From NCBI RefSeq assembly GCF_014838745.1, contig NZ_JABUXR010000001.1:62001-126000 (forward strand): a stretch of DNA of 64,000 nt, read 5' to 3'. Numbering within the stretch: position 1 is the first letter of the stretch; each line of letters starts with the position of its first letter. Below are positions 1 to 7,547 of the stretch, piece by piece. This stretch comes from Limosilactobacillus urinaemulieris. Its GTDB lineage: Bacteria; Bacillota; Bacilli; Lactobacillales; Lactobacillaceae. A program made the position numbers and the translations under genes. The notes beneath the pieces are model-generated. The model made no database searches. It had not been told where the DNA came from and worked only from the letters and a program-made list of their open reading frames with translations.

Positions 1-281
1 CATCTAATATTGCCACGCAAACTGCCTGGGCAAATGAAGCACGAAGTAAGAACTCAACAGGACAAAATTACTACGAAGGTCTGGTGAGAAAAGCATTAGA
101 TCAGAATAAGCAGGTTCGCTACCGAGTTACCAATATTTATGACGGTAATAATATCGTTCCGGCAGGTGCTCATATCGAAGCTAAATCTAGTGATGGTTCT
201 TTAGAGTATAATGTCTTTGTTCCGAATGTCCAAAGAAACATTACCATCAATTATTCAACCGGTGCAGTAAAGCAAAACTAA
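1..281 (+). CDS. DNA/RNA non-specific endonuclease, C-terminal part (partial)
   Basis: The frame is open from the left edge of the window (first full codon at position 3) to TAA at 279-281, so only about the last 92 residues are present; the GTG at 84 is internal and not the start. The visible end ([22 protein letters not shown], then [20 protein letters not shown]) resembles my memory of the C-terminal part of lactobacillar secreted nucleases of the EndA/NucA beta-beta-alpha-Me family, which degrade extracellular DNA and RNA. The catalytic DRGH-type motif would lie upstream, outside the window, so activity cannot be judged. A hairpin follows the stop directly. Family call is by pattern memory only. 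Confidence 0.65.
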   Translation, partial: SNIATQTAWANEARSKNSTGQNYYEGLVRKALDQNKQVRYRVTNIYDGNNIVPAGAHIEAKSSDGSLEYNVFVPNVQRNITINYSTGAVKQN

Positions 282-282
282 A

Positions 283-330
283 AAAGCAGCTTTGTGAGTC
301 CCCTCAAACAGGATTTACAAAGCTGCTTTA
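283..330. terminator. Bidirectional intrinsic terminator
   Basis: A 13-bp stem pairs AAAGCAGCTTTGT (283-295) with ACAAAGCTGCTTT (317-329). It is flanked by A/T-rich tracts on both sides and lies between two convergent genes (nuclease on plus, permease on minus), so it can serve both. Confidence 0.85.
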
Positions 331-339
331 GCTATATAT

Positions 340-1719
340 TTACTTTTCTTTTCCTTCATGAACACGGATACGGTAAATAATACTCATAATAATCAGAAAG
401 ATAACACCAACTGATACTGAAACCCGAGTATCTGGGTTAAAGAACATGAAGAGCAAGATCACAGTCAAAGCGATCAAACTAAAGTAGTTATAGGCCGGGT
501 AAAGCGGCATCTTGAATGGATGATCTTTAAGCTGTTCAGGGTGTTCTTTCCTGAAGTGAAGTTCTGACAAGAGAATGATAAACCATGGTACCATCCCTGG
601 AAGAACACTGGAACTATATACAATGACGAAAATGTTTTGAGCAGCAGAACTAAAAATCGACATTAATTCATTAATTACAAAACCAAGGAAAATCCAGAAG
701 GAAATCGTGAGGATTGCAACATTAGGAACAACGCGCTTGGAAAGCTTACTAAAGAACTTTGGTACTTCCCCATCAACAGAAAGCTTGAACAGCATCCGAC
801 TAGCACTGTAAATTCCAGAGTTAGCTCCAGAAAGAGCTGCCGTCAAAACAACAAAGTTAATGATTCCGGCTGCTCCAGTAATTCCAACCTTCGTGAAGGT
901 TTCAACGAATGGTGAGCCAACGGACTTCAATTCGTTCCATGGGTAAATAGAAACAATGACGAAAATTGCACCAATATAGAAGATTAAGATCCGCCAGATA
1001 ACGGACTTAACTGATTTCACAATCGCATGACGTGGTGATTCAGCTTCACCAGCAGTGATTCCCAATAACTCAATTCCCTGATAAGAACCAGCAATCACAG
1101 ATAGCGAGAACATAAAGCCCATAAAGCCACCGGTAAAGAATCCGCCATGAGACCACAAATTAGAAATCCCAACTGGATGCCAGTTATTACCTAACCCAAG
1201 AACAATAACCAGTAACCCAAGAATAATCATCGCAATAATCGTGACAACCTTAATCATGGCAAACCAGAACTCCAGTCGGCCATATGCTTTTGCTGATGCT
1301 AGGTTCGCTAAGGTTAAAATAACGATCATTATTAACCCAGAAATCCAATCCGGAAGGTTCGGCCACCAGTAATTTAGATATTGACTCATTGCGATAATAT
1401 CAGAAATCCCAACAATGATAAATTGGAAGACGTTACTCCACTTCGTTAAATACCCAGCAACTGGATGAATATACTTCGAACCATAATCCGCAAAGGAACC
1501 AGTTCCCGGACTAATATAAATTAACTCTCCAAGAGCTCGCATAACACCATAGAGAACTAAGCCGACAAAGGCATATGCCAGCAGAACGGAAGGACCAGTC
1601 CACTTAATAGTGGAAGTAGCCCCCATAAAAAGACCACTACCGATTGTTCCACCGATCGCAATCATTTCCATCTGTCCAGGCGTCATCGTCCGATTTAGTT
1701 TTGCTTTATTTTCATTCAT
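340..1719 (-). CDS. Amino-acid permease, AAT/APC family (likely threonine-responsive)
   Basis: A 459-residue, 12-TM secondary transporter of the amino acid-polyamine-organocation superfamily, AAT subgroup. The family signature GGTIGSGLF lies in TM1, a GEL motif follows in TM3 (ALGELIY), and LSGANSGIYSASRMLF lies in the TM8 region. The open frame extends 18 codons further upstream, but ATG at 1719 is chosen because GAGGAG sits at proper spacing before it. About 130 nt upstream is a threonine-codon-rich leader ORF followed by a Rho-independent hairpin, which implies that expression rises when charged tRNA-Thr is scarce. Substrate is therefore inferred to be threonine (perhaps serine too); close relatives carry proline, aromatic amino acids or GABA, and sequence alone cannot decide. 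Confidence 0.85.
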   Translation of the reverse strand: MNENKAKLNRTMTPGQMEMIAIGGTIGSGLFMGATSTIKWTGPSVLLAYAFVGLVLYGVMRALGELIYISPGTGSFADYGSKYIHPVAGYLTKWSNVFQFIIVGISDIIAMSQYLNYWWPNLPDWISGLIMIVILTLANLASAKAYGRLEFWFAMIKVVTIIAMIILGLLVIVLGLGNNWHPVGISNLWSHGGFFTGGFMGFMFSLSVIAGSYQGIELLGITAGEAESPRHAIVKSVKSVIWRILIFYIGAIFVIVSIYPWNELKSVGSPFVETFTKVGITGAAGIINFVVLTAALSGANSGIYSASRMLFKLSVDGEVPKFFSKLSKRVVPNVAILTISFWIFLGFVINELMSIFSSAAQNIFVIVYSSSVLPGMVPWFIILLSELHFRKEHPEQLKDHPFKMPLYPAYNYFSLIALTVILLFMFFNPDTRVSVSVGVIFLIIMSIIYRIRVHEGKEK

Positions 1720-1744
1720 GTCTAACTCCTCATTTCCTTCAACT

Positions 1745-1820
1745 AAAAAAGCTACCCAAAAAGTCCCTCTCAACCAGGTTCAAATCATTTGATAGGCGTT
1801 TGAGTAACTTCTGGATAGCT
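1745..1820 (-). terminator. Attenuator terminator (regions 3:4) of the permease leader
   Basis: In the minus-strand transcript AGCTATCC (from 1820) pairs with GGGTAGCT (ending 1750), allowing one wobble; pairing continues inward with A/G-T pairs and a bulge, and a run of six T (1745-1750) follows. The upstream arm contains TACTCAA (1800-1806), which can instead pair with TTGAGTA in the leader (1853-1859), so the terminator has a mutually exclusive alternative fold. It lies between the leader peptide stop and the permease ribosome binding site. Confidence 0.8.
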
Positions 1821-1845
1821 GTTAACTTACAGAATTTATTAAATA

Positions 1846-1926
1846 TTAAAGGTACTCAACCACGGTAGTTGTTGTTGTGGTTGAGGTGGAGGTTAGACGT
1901 TGAATAATTGCTTTTCGACTTGACAT
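1846..1926 (-). CDS. Threonine-rich leader peptide (26 aa)
   Basis: A short ORF with GGAGG eight bases before ATG (1926) and TAA at 1846-1848. Residues 12-21 read T-S-T-S-T-T-T-T-T-T (eight Thr codons using ACC, ACA and ACT), followed by Val-Val-Glu-Tyr-Leu. The Thr codons overlap CTCAACCAC (1877-1885), which can pair perfectly with GTGGTTGAG (1855-1863). This is the layout of a ribosome-mediated attenuator (as in thrL of enteric bacteria, known biology): a stalled ribosome would cover region 1, free region 2 and permit the 2:3 antiterminator. No other function is expected of the peptide. Confidence 0.85.
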   Translation of the reverse strand: MSSRKAIIQRLTSTSTTTTTTVVEYL

Positions 1927-1962
1927 GATTAATTCCTCCAATTCATTTCTTTCAATGTCATT

Positions 1963-1991
1963 AGAATACTATTAGAAAATTAAAAATGCAA
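1963..1991 (-). promoter_or_regulatory. Promoter of the leader-permease transcript
   Basis: Minus strand: -35 TTGCAT (1986-1991), 17-nt spacer, -10 TATTCT (1963-1968). The -10 is about 37 bases before the leader ATG. The -35 is only a partial match to consensus. Confidence 0.5.
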
Positions 1992-2009
1992 GTCTTTTTT
2001 TATATTTTC

Positions 2010-3512
2010 TTATTCTTTCTTTCGTCGCTTCCAGAAAAACATTGTAATAATGGTAACTAATCCAGTGATTACTAATCCAACAAATGTTGTTCGATTATCT
2101 GTCTGATTTCCGGTTTGCGGCAGCTTTACTCTATGTCGCTGATCTTTATTCTTGTTACTACTTAATTCTTTTAACGAAGCTAAATCTCGATCAAGAATTT
2201 TTTGAACATCCGCATTTCCTATTGATGTTTCTTTATTGTCAGATCGCTGGTCTTGAGCTGCCTGAGAATTATTTTGCCGCGATTCTACCACTTGCTGGTT
2301 ATCATTATTCGTTTCAATTTCTGCTGTTTGAGCTTCTTGCTCTTTCTGTGATACTGAATTAGGACGTAAAACTATTTCTGTTTGGGTTCCTTTAGTTGCC
2401 TCATTACTTTCATGGTTATCGTGATTAGGACACTGATCACTCCCCGTCAAAGCATCATGTGGTGCCGGATCGGTTTTCTCCTTAATTCTGTTTTGGCTAG
2501 GCTGTTCCTCGTCCAATGAATCTGTCTGAGTATCATGGTCATTCTTTGGCGACTCGTCAGTTTGACTTTCTTCCTGCTTAACAGTAGTTTTTTCAGTTTG
2601 AGTATCATTGGTCCTCGTTTCATGATTATCAGTTTGAATTTCAGCGTCTTTTCCCAATTGCTTACTTTGGCTCTCCTCATCCTTACTACTTGGAGGTGGT
2701 GTTTGTTGTCCTTGATCTTGCCGTTGGATTTCGGTTGTTTGCGTTTCATTATCATTACTAGGCACTAATTCTGTTTGACTTCCAGTGGCTACCAGCTCTT
2801 TTTCTTCTGGCTGGTTAATTAGTTGTTCATTGTTTGCCGATTTCTGTTCTGCTTTCTCTTCTGCTGGATGTTCATTAAGCTTTTGCAACGGCCGAATTAA
2901 CACTATAAATGGATCCTGTCTGCTCTGATATAACTTAAGCCTTTTTGGTAATGATTCTGGACAACAATATTCAAATCCTTTTGGCGCAGAAGGAACATCA
3001 TACCATTGACCAACATTAAGTGTTGTACTATTCAAAGCCTTCCCCGTAAATTTAAGATTTTCATCGTAGCAATAAAATGACGGTCGTGCTTCAACTAGCC
3101 GTTCTCGATCTGCAATCTTATATTGATGGTATGTTACTGAAATGGTTTGATCAGAATCATTTGCTGACACTAGCTGTGCTCGCACTTGCAAGACATTCGG
3201 TTCAAAGTCATCATAGTTTGGTATAAAGAATGATGACCAAATACTTGGTGTTTGCGGTTGCCAGCTATTAGCAATTTTTTTAAAAGTGACTGTCTGCTTA
3301 ACTGTTTGCATCCCCTTGTATGGATCATCAATTTTTATAGTCCGTGTAATTTGACGAACCTCATCCCGGTTGTCTAATTGCTGGTTAATAGCTGTTGGGT
3401 CCAGCTTCTGGGTTGCACTGTGACCAGTACCGACTGAAACAGCCATTGTCATTAGAACAGTCGCGGAAGTAATCCCAACACATTGTTTAATAATTGATTT
3501 CTTATTACTCAT
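2010..3512 (-). CDS. LPQTG-anchored surface protein with Muc_B2-like domain and acidic QT-repeat stalk
   Basis: A 500-residue cell-wall protein. Residues 1-32 form a signal peptide (basic start, hydrophobic core, cleavage likely after GHSA). Residues about 50-135 (RQITRTIKI..., VKQTVTF..., ending ISVTYHQ) look like a mucus-binding Muc_B2/MucBP-type beta module, with a second related segment to about 210. Residues 215-455 are a hydrophilic stalk rich in Q, T, E, D, N and S with recurring QTE/QTD units. The C terminus has KLPQTG, a TM segment and the tail KRRKKE, the classical sortase A signal. GGGAGGAA precedes the ATG at 3512. Likely an adhesin to mucus or host glycans (inference). No sortase or other partner gene is adjacent. 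Confidence 0.85.
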   Translation of the reverse strand: MSNKKSIIKQCVGITSATVLMTMAVSVGTGHSATQKLDPTAINQQLDNRDEVRQITRTIKIDDPYKGMQTVKQTVTFKKIANSWQPQTPSIWSSFFIPNYDDFEPNVLQVRAQLVSANDSDQTISVTYHQYKIADRERLVEARPSFYCYDENLKFTGKALNSTTLNVGQWYDVPSAPKGFEYCCPESLPKRLKLYQSRQDPFIVLIRPLQKLNEHPAEEKAEQKSANNEQLINQPEEKELVATGSQTELVPSNDNETQTTEIQRQDQGQQTPPPSSKDEESQSKQLGKDAEIQTDNHETRTNDTQTEKTTVKQEESQTDESPKNDHDTQTDSLDEEQPSQNRIKEKTDPAPHDALTGSDQCPNHDNHESNEATKGTQTEIVLRPNSVSQKEQEAQTAEIETNNDNQQVVESRQNNSQAAQDQRSDNKETSIGNADVQKILDRDLASLKELSSNKNKDQRHRVKLPQTGNQTDNRTTFVGLVITGLVTIITMFFWKRRKKE

Positions 3513-3588
3513 AAAAAAATTCCTCCCAAATTGGCTTACATAATACCAATACGGAAGGAATCTCTTTTTTCACGAAGAAAATTTAATT

Positions 3589-5231
3589 TTAAAGGGCGTG
3601 AATCACTTCTTCAATGTCATCAACAATCTGTTCCGGTTTTAAATGATACCAATCATAAAGGACTTCTAGCGGAACATTATCAGCAAATTCACGAGGAGCA
3701 CCAAAGTTCAAAACTTTCATTGCTTTAGGCCCATAATAACGAGAAATGGTTTCACCAAAGCCACCGCTAACGTTGCCATCTTCCAAGGTAACAACAACAT
3801 CATGGTTTTCAGAAAGATGGTGCAGGTAATTTTGATCAATTCCGGTTAAGGACTTTGGGTTAATTAACGTTGCATTAATGTTTAACTTTTTTTGCAGTTG
3901 ATCACAAACATCAAGTCCTAATTGCCAAAAATCACCAACAGCCATAATAGCGACTTCACTACCTTCATGGGCCACGTCATAATGAATAACACTGTAATCA
4001 TCTTGACTAACCTCTCCGTGAAGCAACTTCTTTTCAGGCTCCCGAATTATCACTGGCTGTTCAGTTTGACTAAGAGCCCACTTCAACATTGAAATCAGTT
4101 CTTCAACGTTTGTTGGAGCAAGGTATTCAATGTTTGGCAAGTTAGAGATCATTGAAATATCAAATGTTCCTTGGTGAGTAGCAGAATTAGTGGCAATTGT
4201 TCCACCCCTAACAATCATTACTACCGGTGCATCATTAAGGGCCATATCATGGATCAATTGATCATATGCTCGCTGAAGGAACGTACTGTTTTGAAAGACA
4301 ACCGGACGTGCACCAGCAGTTGCCATAGCGACTGCTGTAGTAATGGAGTCTTGTTCAGCAATTCCCACATCAAAATAGTGATCAGGATACTTAGCTTGGA
4401 ATTTCTTAAGGTTAAAGACACCGGGAATAGCAGCATTTAGAGCAACTACCGGTACACCGTCATCAATTTGGTGGCCTAACTCAGTTAAGATTGCATCACT
4501 ATAGCTTTCGGTATTTTTATGTTCTTTAAGCTCACCAGTCTTAATGTCAAATGGCGGCTGCCAATGCCAATCCATCTTATCCTCAACGGCCGGTTGATAT
4601 CCCTTCCCTTTTAAGGTATTAACATGGAGGACAATCGGATGATCAATATTTTTAACTTCCTTAAAGGCATCGATCATTGTTTGAAGGTCATTGCCGTCAG
4701 CAACATACTTATAGTCTAAGCCCATGAATTTGAAAATATTATTCTCTGCCTTACCATTAGTATCACGTAATTCTTTCAGTCCTTGATAAAGGCCACCTTG
4801 ATCCTTATCGATCGCCATTTGGTTATCGTTAACAACAATAATCAAATTAGAATGGAGCTTAGCAGCATTGTTCAATTCTTCAAAGGCTAGACCACCGCTT
4901 AGTGAACCATCACCAATTACAGCAACAATATTATCAAATGATCTGGATCCAGAAAACCAATCTTTCTACCGGTTAACATTTTATGCGGATAACATTGGTG
5001 GGAAACATCCCAAACAACCTTGTCATGAGGAGAGTTAAAAACGTAATGATATGCAATCGTTGTTTCCATAATTTCAAGGTTTGGGCCAACATGACCCCCA
5101 ATTGCTGCATCTCGTTCAAGAACTAGCTGACGCATTTCGGTTGCTAACTGCTTTAGTTGTTCAAGAGACATTGATTTAATATCAGCCGGTTCATTAACCC
5201 GGTTTAGAAGATAATCTGGATGTCGATTCAT
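3589..5231 (-). pseudogene. 1-deoxy-D-xylulose-5-phosphate synthase-like (transketolase family), internal deletion plus frameshift
   Basis: The N-terminal piece (5231 to the stop at 4917) has the transketolase/DXS start and reaches WDVSHQCYPHKMLTGRK...LDPDH; reading then shifts frame and continues as DNIVAVIGDGSLSGG through an intact C-terminal two thirds (GDG...NDN thiamine-diphosphate/Mg motif, pyrimidine-binding and transketolase C domains) to 3589. Compared with what I know of the family, roughly 45 codons, including the stretch that carries the GHTS-type active-site segment, are missing at about 4925-4945. The rest is well preserved, so the damage looks recent. ATG at 5231 is preferred over GTG at 5240 because of an AAGGGTGG site. 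Lactobacilli make isoprenoids by the mevalonate route, so this enzyme would be dispensable for that. Confidence 0.85.
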
Positions 5232-5359
5232 CTGTGCCACCCTTTCTAATCATTTATTGCTTATTTAGATTATTTTATATTCTTTTGTAAAGATAATTTA
5301 AAACATTTATTTTATTTTAACACTTTAAAGTCCACTACAGAAATTCATCGTTACTAAAA

Positions 5360-5388
5360 TTGACGAATACCGTTTCCTCATTTAAAAT
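5360..5388 (+). promoter_or_regulatory. Promoter of the DUF2075 gene
   Basis: TTGACG (5360-5365), 17-nt spacer, TAAAAT (5383-5388). Transcription would begin near 5395, which rules out the in-frame ATG at 5394 as a usable start and supports a start at 5412-5421. Confidence 0.7.
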
Positions 5389-5417
5389 TAGGCATGATTA
5401 TCAAAAGAGGGATGAGT

Positions 5418-6659
5418 GTGTTGAACCAGCTTACCAATAAAGCTACCGAAAAATTATCGCCATTTAAAACTTTAACGACCGAGCAGGAAAACTTGGTTAA
5501 TTCCATTACTGAATTTGCGGCAAAGCATTTAAAAAACAACTTTCCTGCAATTTACACAATTTATGGTGACGCTGGAACGGGAAAAAGTGTTGTTTTATCA
5601 AACCTCTTCGAACGATTCCAACAATCAGCTCGTCAGAATCCAACCTCACCATTTTTTAAAACTAAAAACTACTTTCTGGTTAACCATCCAGAAATTTTAA
5701 AAGTTTATCGCGAGATTGCTGGTCCAATTAAGGGCCTTTATAAAAAAGATTTCACCCGTCCTACTTCACTAATTAACCAGTTAGATAAGAACCAGCAAAA
5801 CATTGATATTGCTGTAATTGATGAGGCCCACCTTCTATTATCAAAAGCTGATCATTACAATAATTTTTATCACGATAATCAGTTAGTTGAGATTATCAAA
5901 CGGTCGAAAGTCGTTGTTCTAGTTTTTGATCAATACCAGGTTCTAAGAATGAAGAGTTTGTGGACTCCTAAGCGACTGGAAAAGATTACTCACCGATACC
6001 CTCATCAAGAGTACCACCTTCGTCACCAATTCAGGATGACCGCTAGCGATCAATTGATTGATTGGTTTAATCACTTTACAGATCAATACGAACTTGCAGC
6101 AATTCCAAAAAATAGTCGCCAGAACTATGACTTTCGGATTTATGATGATGCGGAAAAAATGCGTCAGGCAATTGTTAAACGAAATGATGAAGTTGGTCTT
6201 TCACGAATTTTATCGACTTCTGGATATCCATCAACTCTTGATGGCGGTAAGCACTACATTAAAGAAGGACAATTCAAGTTACCCTGGGATCAATATAACT
6301 ATACTGTCACTCCCTGGGCTGAATTACCTCAAACAATCAATGAAGTTGGCTCAATTTATACTTGTCAGGGATTTGATTTGAACTATACGGGGATTATCAT
6401 TGGTCCACCAATTAGCCAAGTTCCCGGAACTAAGAAACTACAAATTAACCTCGATAAATATACAGATTCAGAGGCATTTAAGAAACGTGATGATCTAACG
6501 GATCCTCAAGAAATCAAAGCTCTTGAAGAACGAATGATTATGAATTCTCTCAATGTTCTTTTTAAGCGGGGTGTGTATGGCACATATATTTACGCCCATG
6601 ACCCGCTCTTGCGTAATTCACTCGTTCAGCTCTTCAAAAACGCTGGTCTTAGTTATTAA
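5418..6659 (+). CDS. DUF2075-type P-loop ATPase/helicase-like protein
   Basis: A soluble protein of about 413 residues. Walker A GDAGTGKS is at residues 50-57 and Walker B (IAVIDEAHLLL) near residue 140; YHLRHQFR and the C-terminal GSIYTCQGFDLNYTGIIIG segment resemble superfamily 1 helicase motifs (IV-VI type) as seen in DUF2075 (Schlafen-like ATPase) proteins. It likely acts on nucleic acid, but no partner or substrate is known. GTG at 5418 is chosen because AGAGGG (5406-5411) lies six bases upstream; ATG at 5412 and TTG at 5421 are alternatives. Its own promoter lies directly upstream. The next gene follows by 16 bases and may share the transcript. Confidence 0.75.
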   Translation: MLNQLTNKATEKLSPFKTLTTEQENLVNSITEFAAKHLKNNFPAIYTIYGDAGTGKSVVLSNLFERFQQSARQNPTSPFFKTKNYFLVNHPEILKVYREIAGPIKGLYKKDFTRPTSLINQLDKNQQNIDIAVIDEAHLLLSKADHYNNFYHDNQLVEIIKRSKVVVLVFDQYQVLRMKSLWTPKRLEKITHRYPHQEYHLRHQFRMTASDQLIDWFNHFTDQYELAAIPKNSRQNYDFRIYDDAEKMRQAIVKRNDEVGLSRILSTSGYPSTLDGGKHYIKEGQFKLPWDQYNYTVTPWAELPQTINEVGSIYTCQGFDLNYTGIIIGPPISQVPGTKKLQINLDKYTDSEAFKKRDDLTDPQEIKALEERMIMNSLNVLFKRGVYGTYIYAHDPLLRNSLVQLFKNAGLSY

Positions 6660-6675
6660 GAAAGTAGAGTATATA

Positions 6676-7368
6676 ATGAAAAAAAAGACCCTTAACAAAC
6701 AATTGCTAATTGCTCTAGGAATTTTCTTAGCAATTGTTATTGTTATTTTTATTTATCAAAACTATAAACCTGAAATTGATCTTTTGATCCACCCCGTACC
6801 ACACGAAAAAGAAATTCTCCTGCACATGATTAGGGCCCATGGAATCGCTAATTCTCTACTTCTTCTTGGCTTAATTGCGATCTTAAATTCTATTCCCGGA
6901 CTTTCAAATTCAGTTATTTGTATCCTCTCGGGACTTTGTTACGGCCCCTTCTTTGGCTTTATTATTAACTGGATGGGAAATGTTCTTGGAAACTGTATTG
7001 TAATGAGCTTGATCAGAAAAATTAAGTTTTCAAAAAAGGTTAAGCAGCACAAACTAATTAAATCATTAATGCACCAAAAACATCCCCTTATTGGTCTGAC
7101 GATCGGTTTTATGATCCCAGTTATTCCTAGCATTCTTGTTAATTACGCTGGGGCTCAGTTAAATGTCAATCGACGACAATATATGGCAATGGTTCTGGTA
7201 GGGATGGCGCCAACATCATTCCTCTATGCCTTTGGTGGGGATGCAATTTTCCGCGGTAATCTCAAACGAATCATTAGCGTTATTATCTGCATTTTGGTTC
7301 TTATCGGGATCTACCTTGTTGTGAAAAAGATTGATGAAATACACAAAAAACGCTTAGAAACTGAATAA
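6676..7368 (+). CDS. VTT-domain (TVP38/DedA-like) membrane protein
   Basis: A 230-residue integral membrane protein. Hydrophobic segments occur near residues 9-26, 50-70, 75-105, 133-160, 168-190 and 200-220. The segment ILSGLCYGPFFGFIINWMGNVLGN and the later GFMIPVIPSILVNYAGAQLNV are typical of the SNARE-associated/VTT family (relatives move lipids across membranes, known for DedA-family members). The open frame begins earlier, but its first 41 codons overlap the upstream gene; ATG at 6676 follows an AAAGTAGAG element and starts a plausible MKKK signal anchor. Exact substrate unknown. Confidence 0.75.
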   Translation: MKKKTLNKQLLIALGIFLAIVIVIFIYQNYKPEIDLLIHPVPHEKEILLHMIRAHGIANSLLLLGLIAILNSIPGLSNSVICILSGLCYGPFFGFIINWMGNVLGNCIVMSLIRKIKFSKKVKQHKLIKSLMHQKHPLIGLTIGFMIPVIPSILVNYAGAQLNVNRRQYMAMVLVGMAPTSFLYAFGGDAIFRGNLKRIISVIICILVLIGIYLVVKKIDEIHKKRLETE

Positions 7369-7423
7369 CTAAAGGGCTGTGACATAAGTTATATTACCTA
7401 GATAAAATACAAACGACACAATA

Positions 7424-7533
7424 CACAAATGGGATTCAGTGCTTGGAAAATCCGAACACTGAATCCCTATTTGTGCTTTCTAAAGACTAGCTACGCATCG
7501 ACGGGGGTTCAAAAACGAACTAGCGAGCTAGTC
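7424..7533. repeat. Intergenic palindromic repeats (terminator-like)
   Basis: The gap 7369-7547 holds no ORF. CACAAATgGGATTCAGTG (7424-7441) pairs with CACTGAATCCctATTTGTG (7457-7475), about 16 bp with one bulge, and AGACTAGCT near 7484-7492 pairs with AGCTAGTC (7526-7533). The first may terminate transcription from either side. The second shares its CTAGCGAGC/GCTAGTCC vocabulary with the larger palindromic region at 41.5-41.95 kb, suggesting one dispersed family of repeats. Confidence 0.6.
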
Positions 7534-7547
7534 CTGTTTCACTCCAT

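Noticed and set aside
2084-2768. Plus-strand ORFs inside the surface-protein gene
   Set aside because: Shadows of the low-complexity stalk on the other strand; no ribosome sites or protein features.
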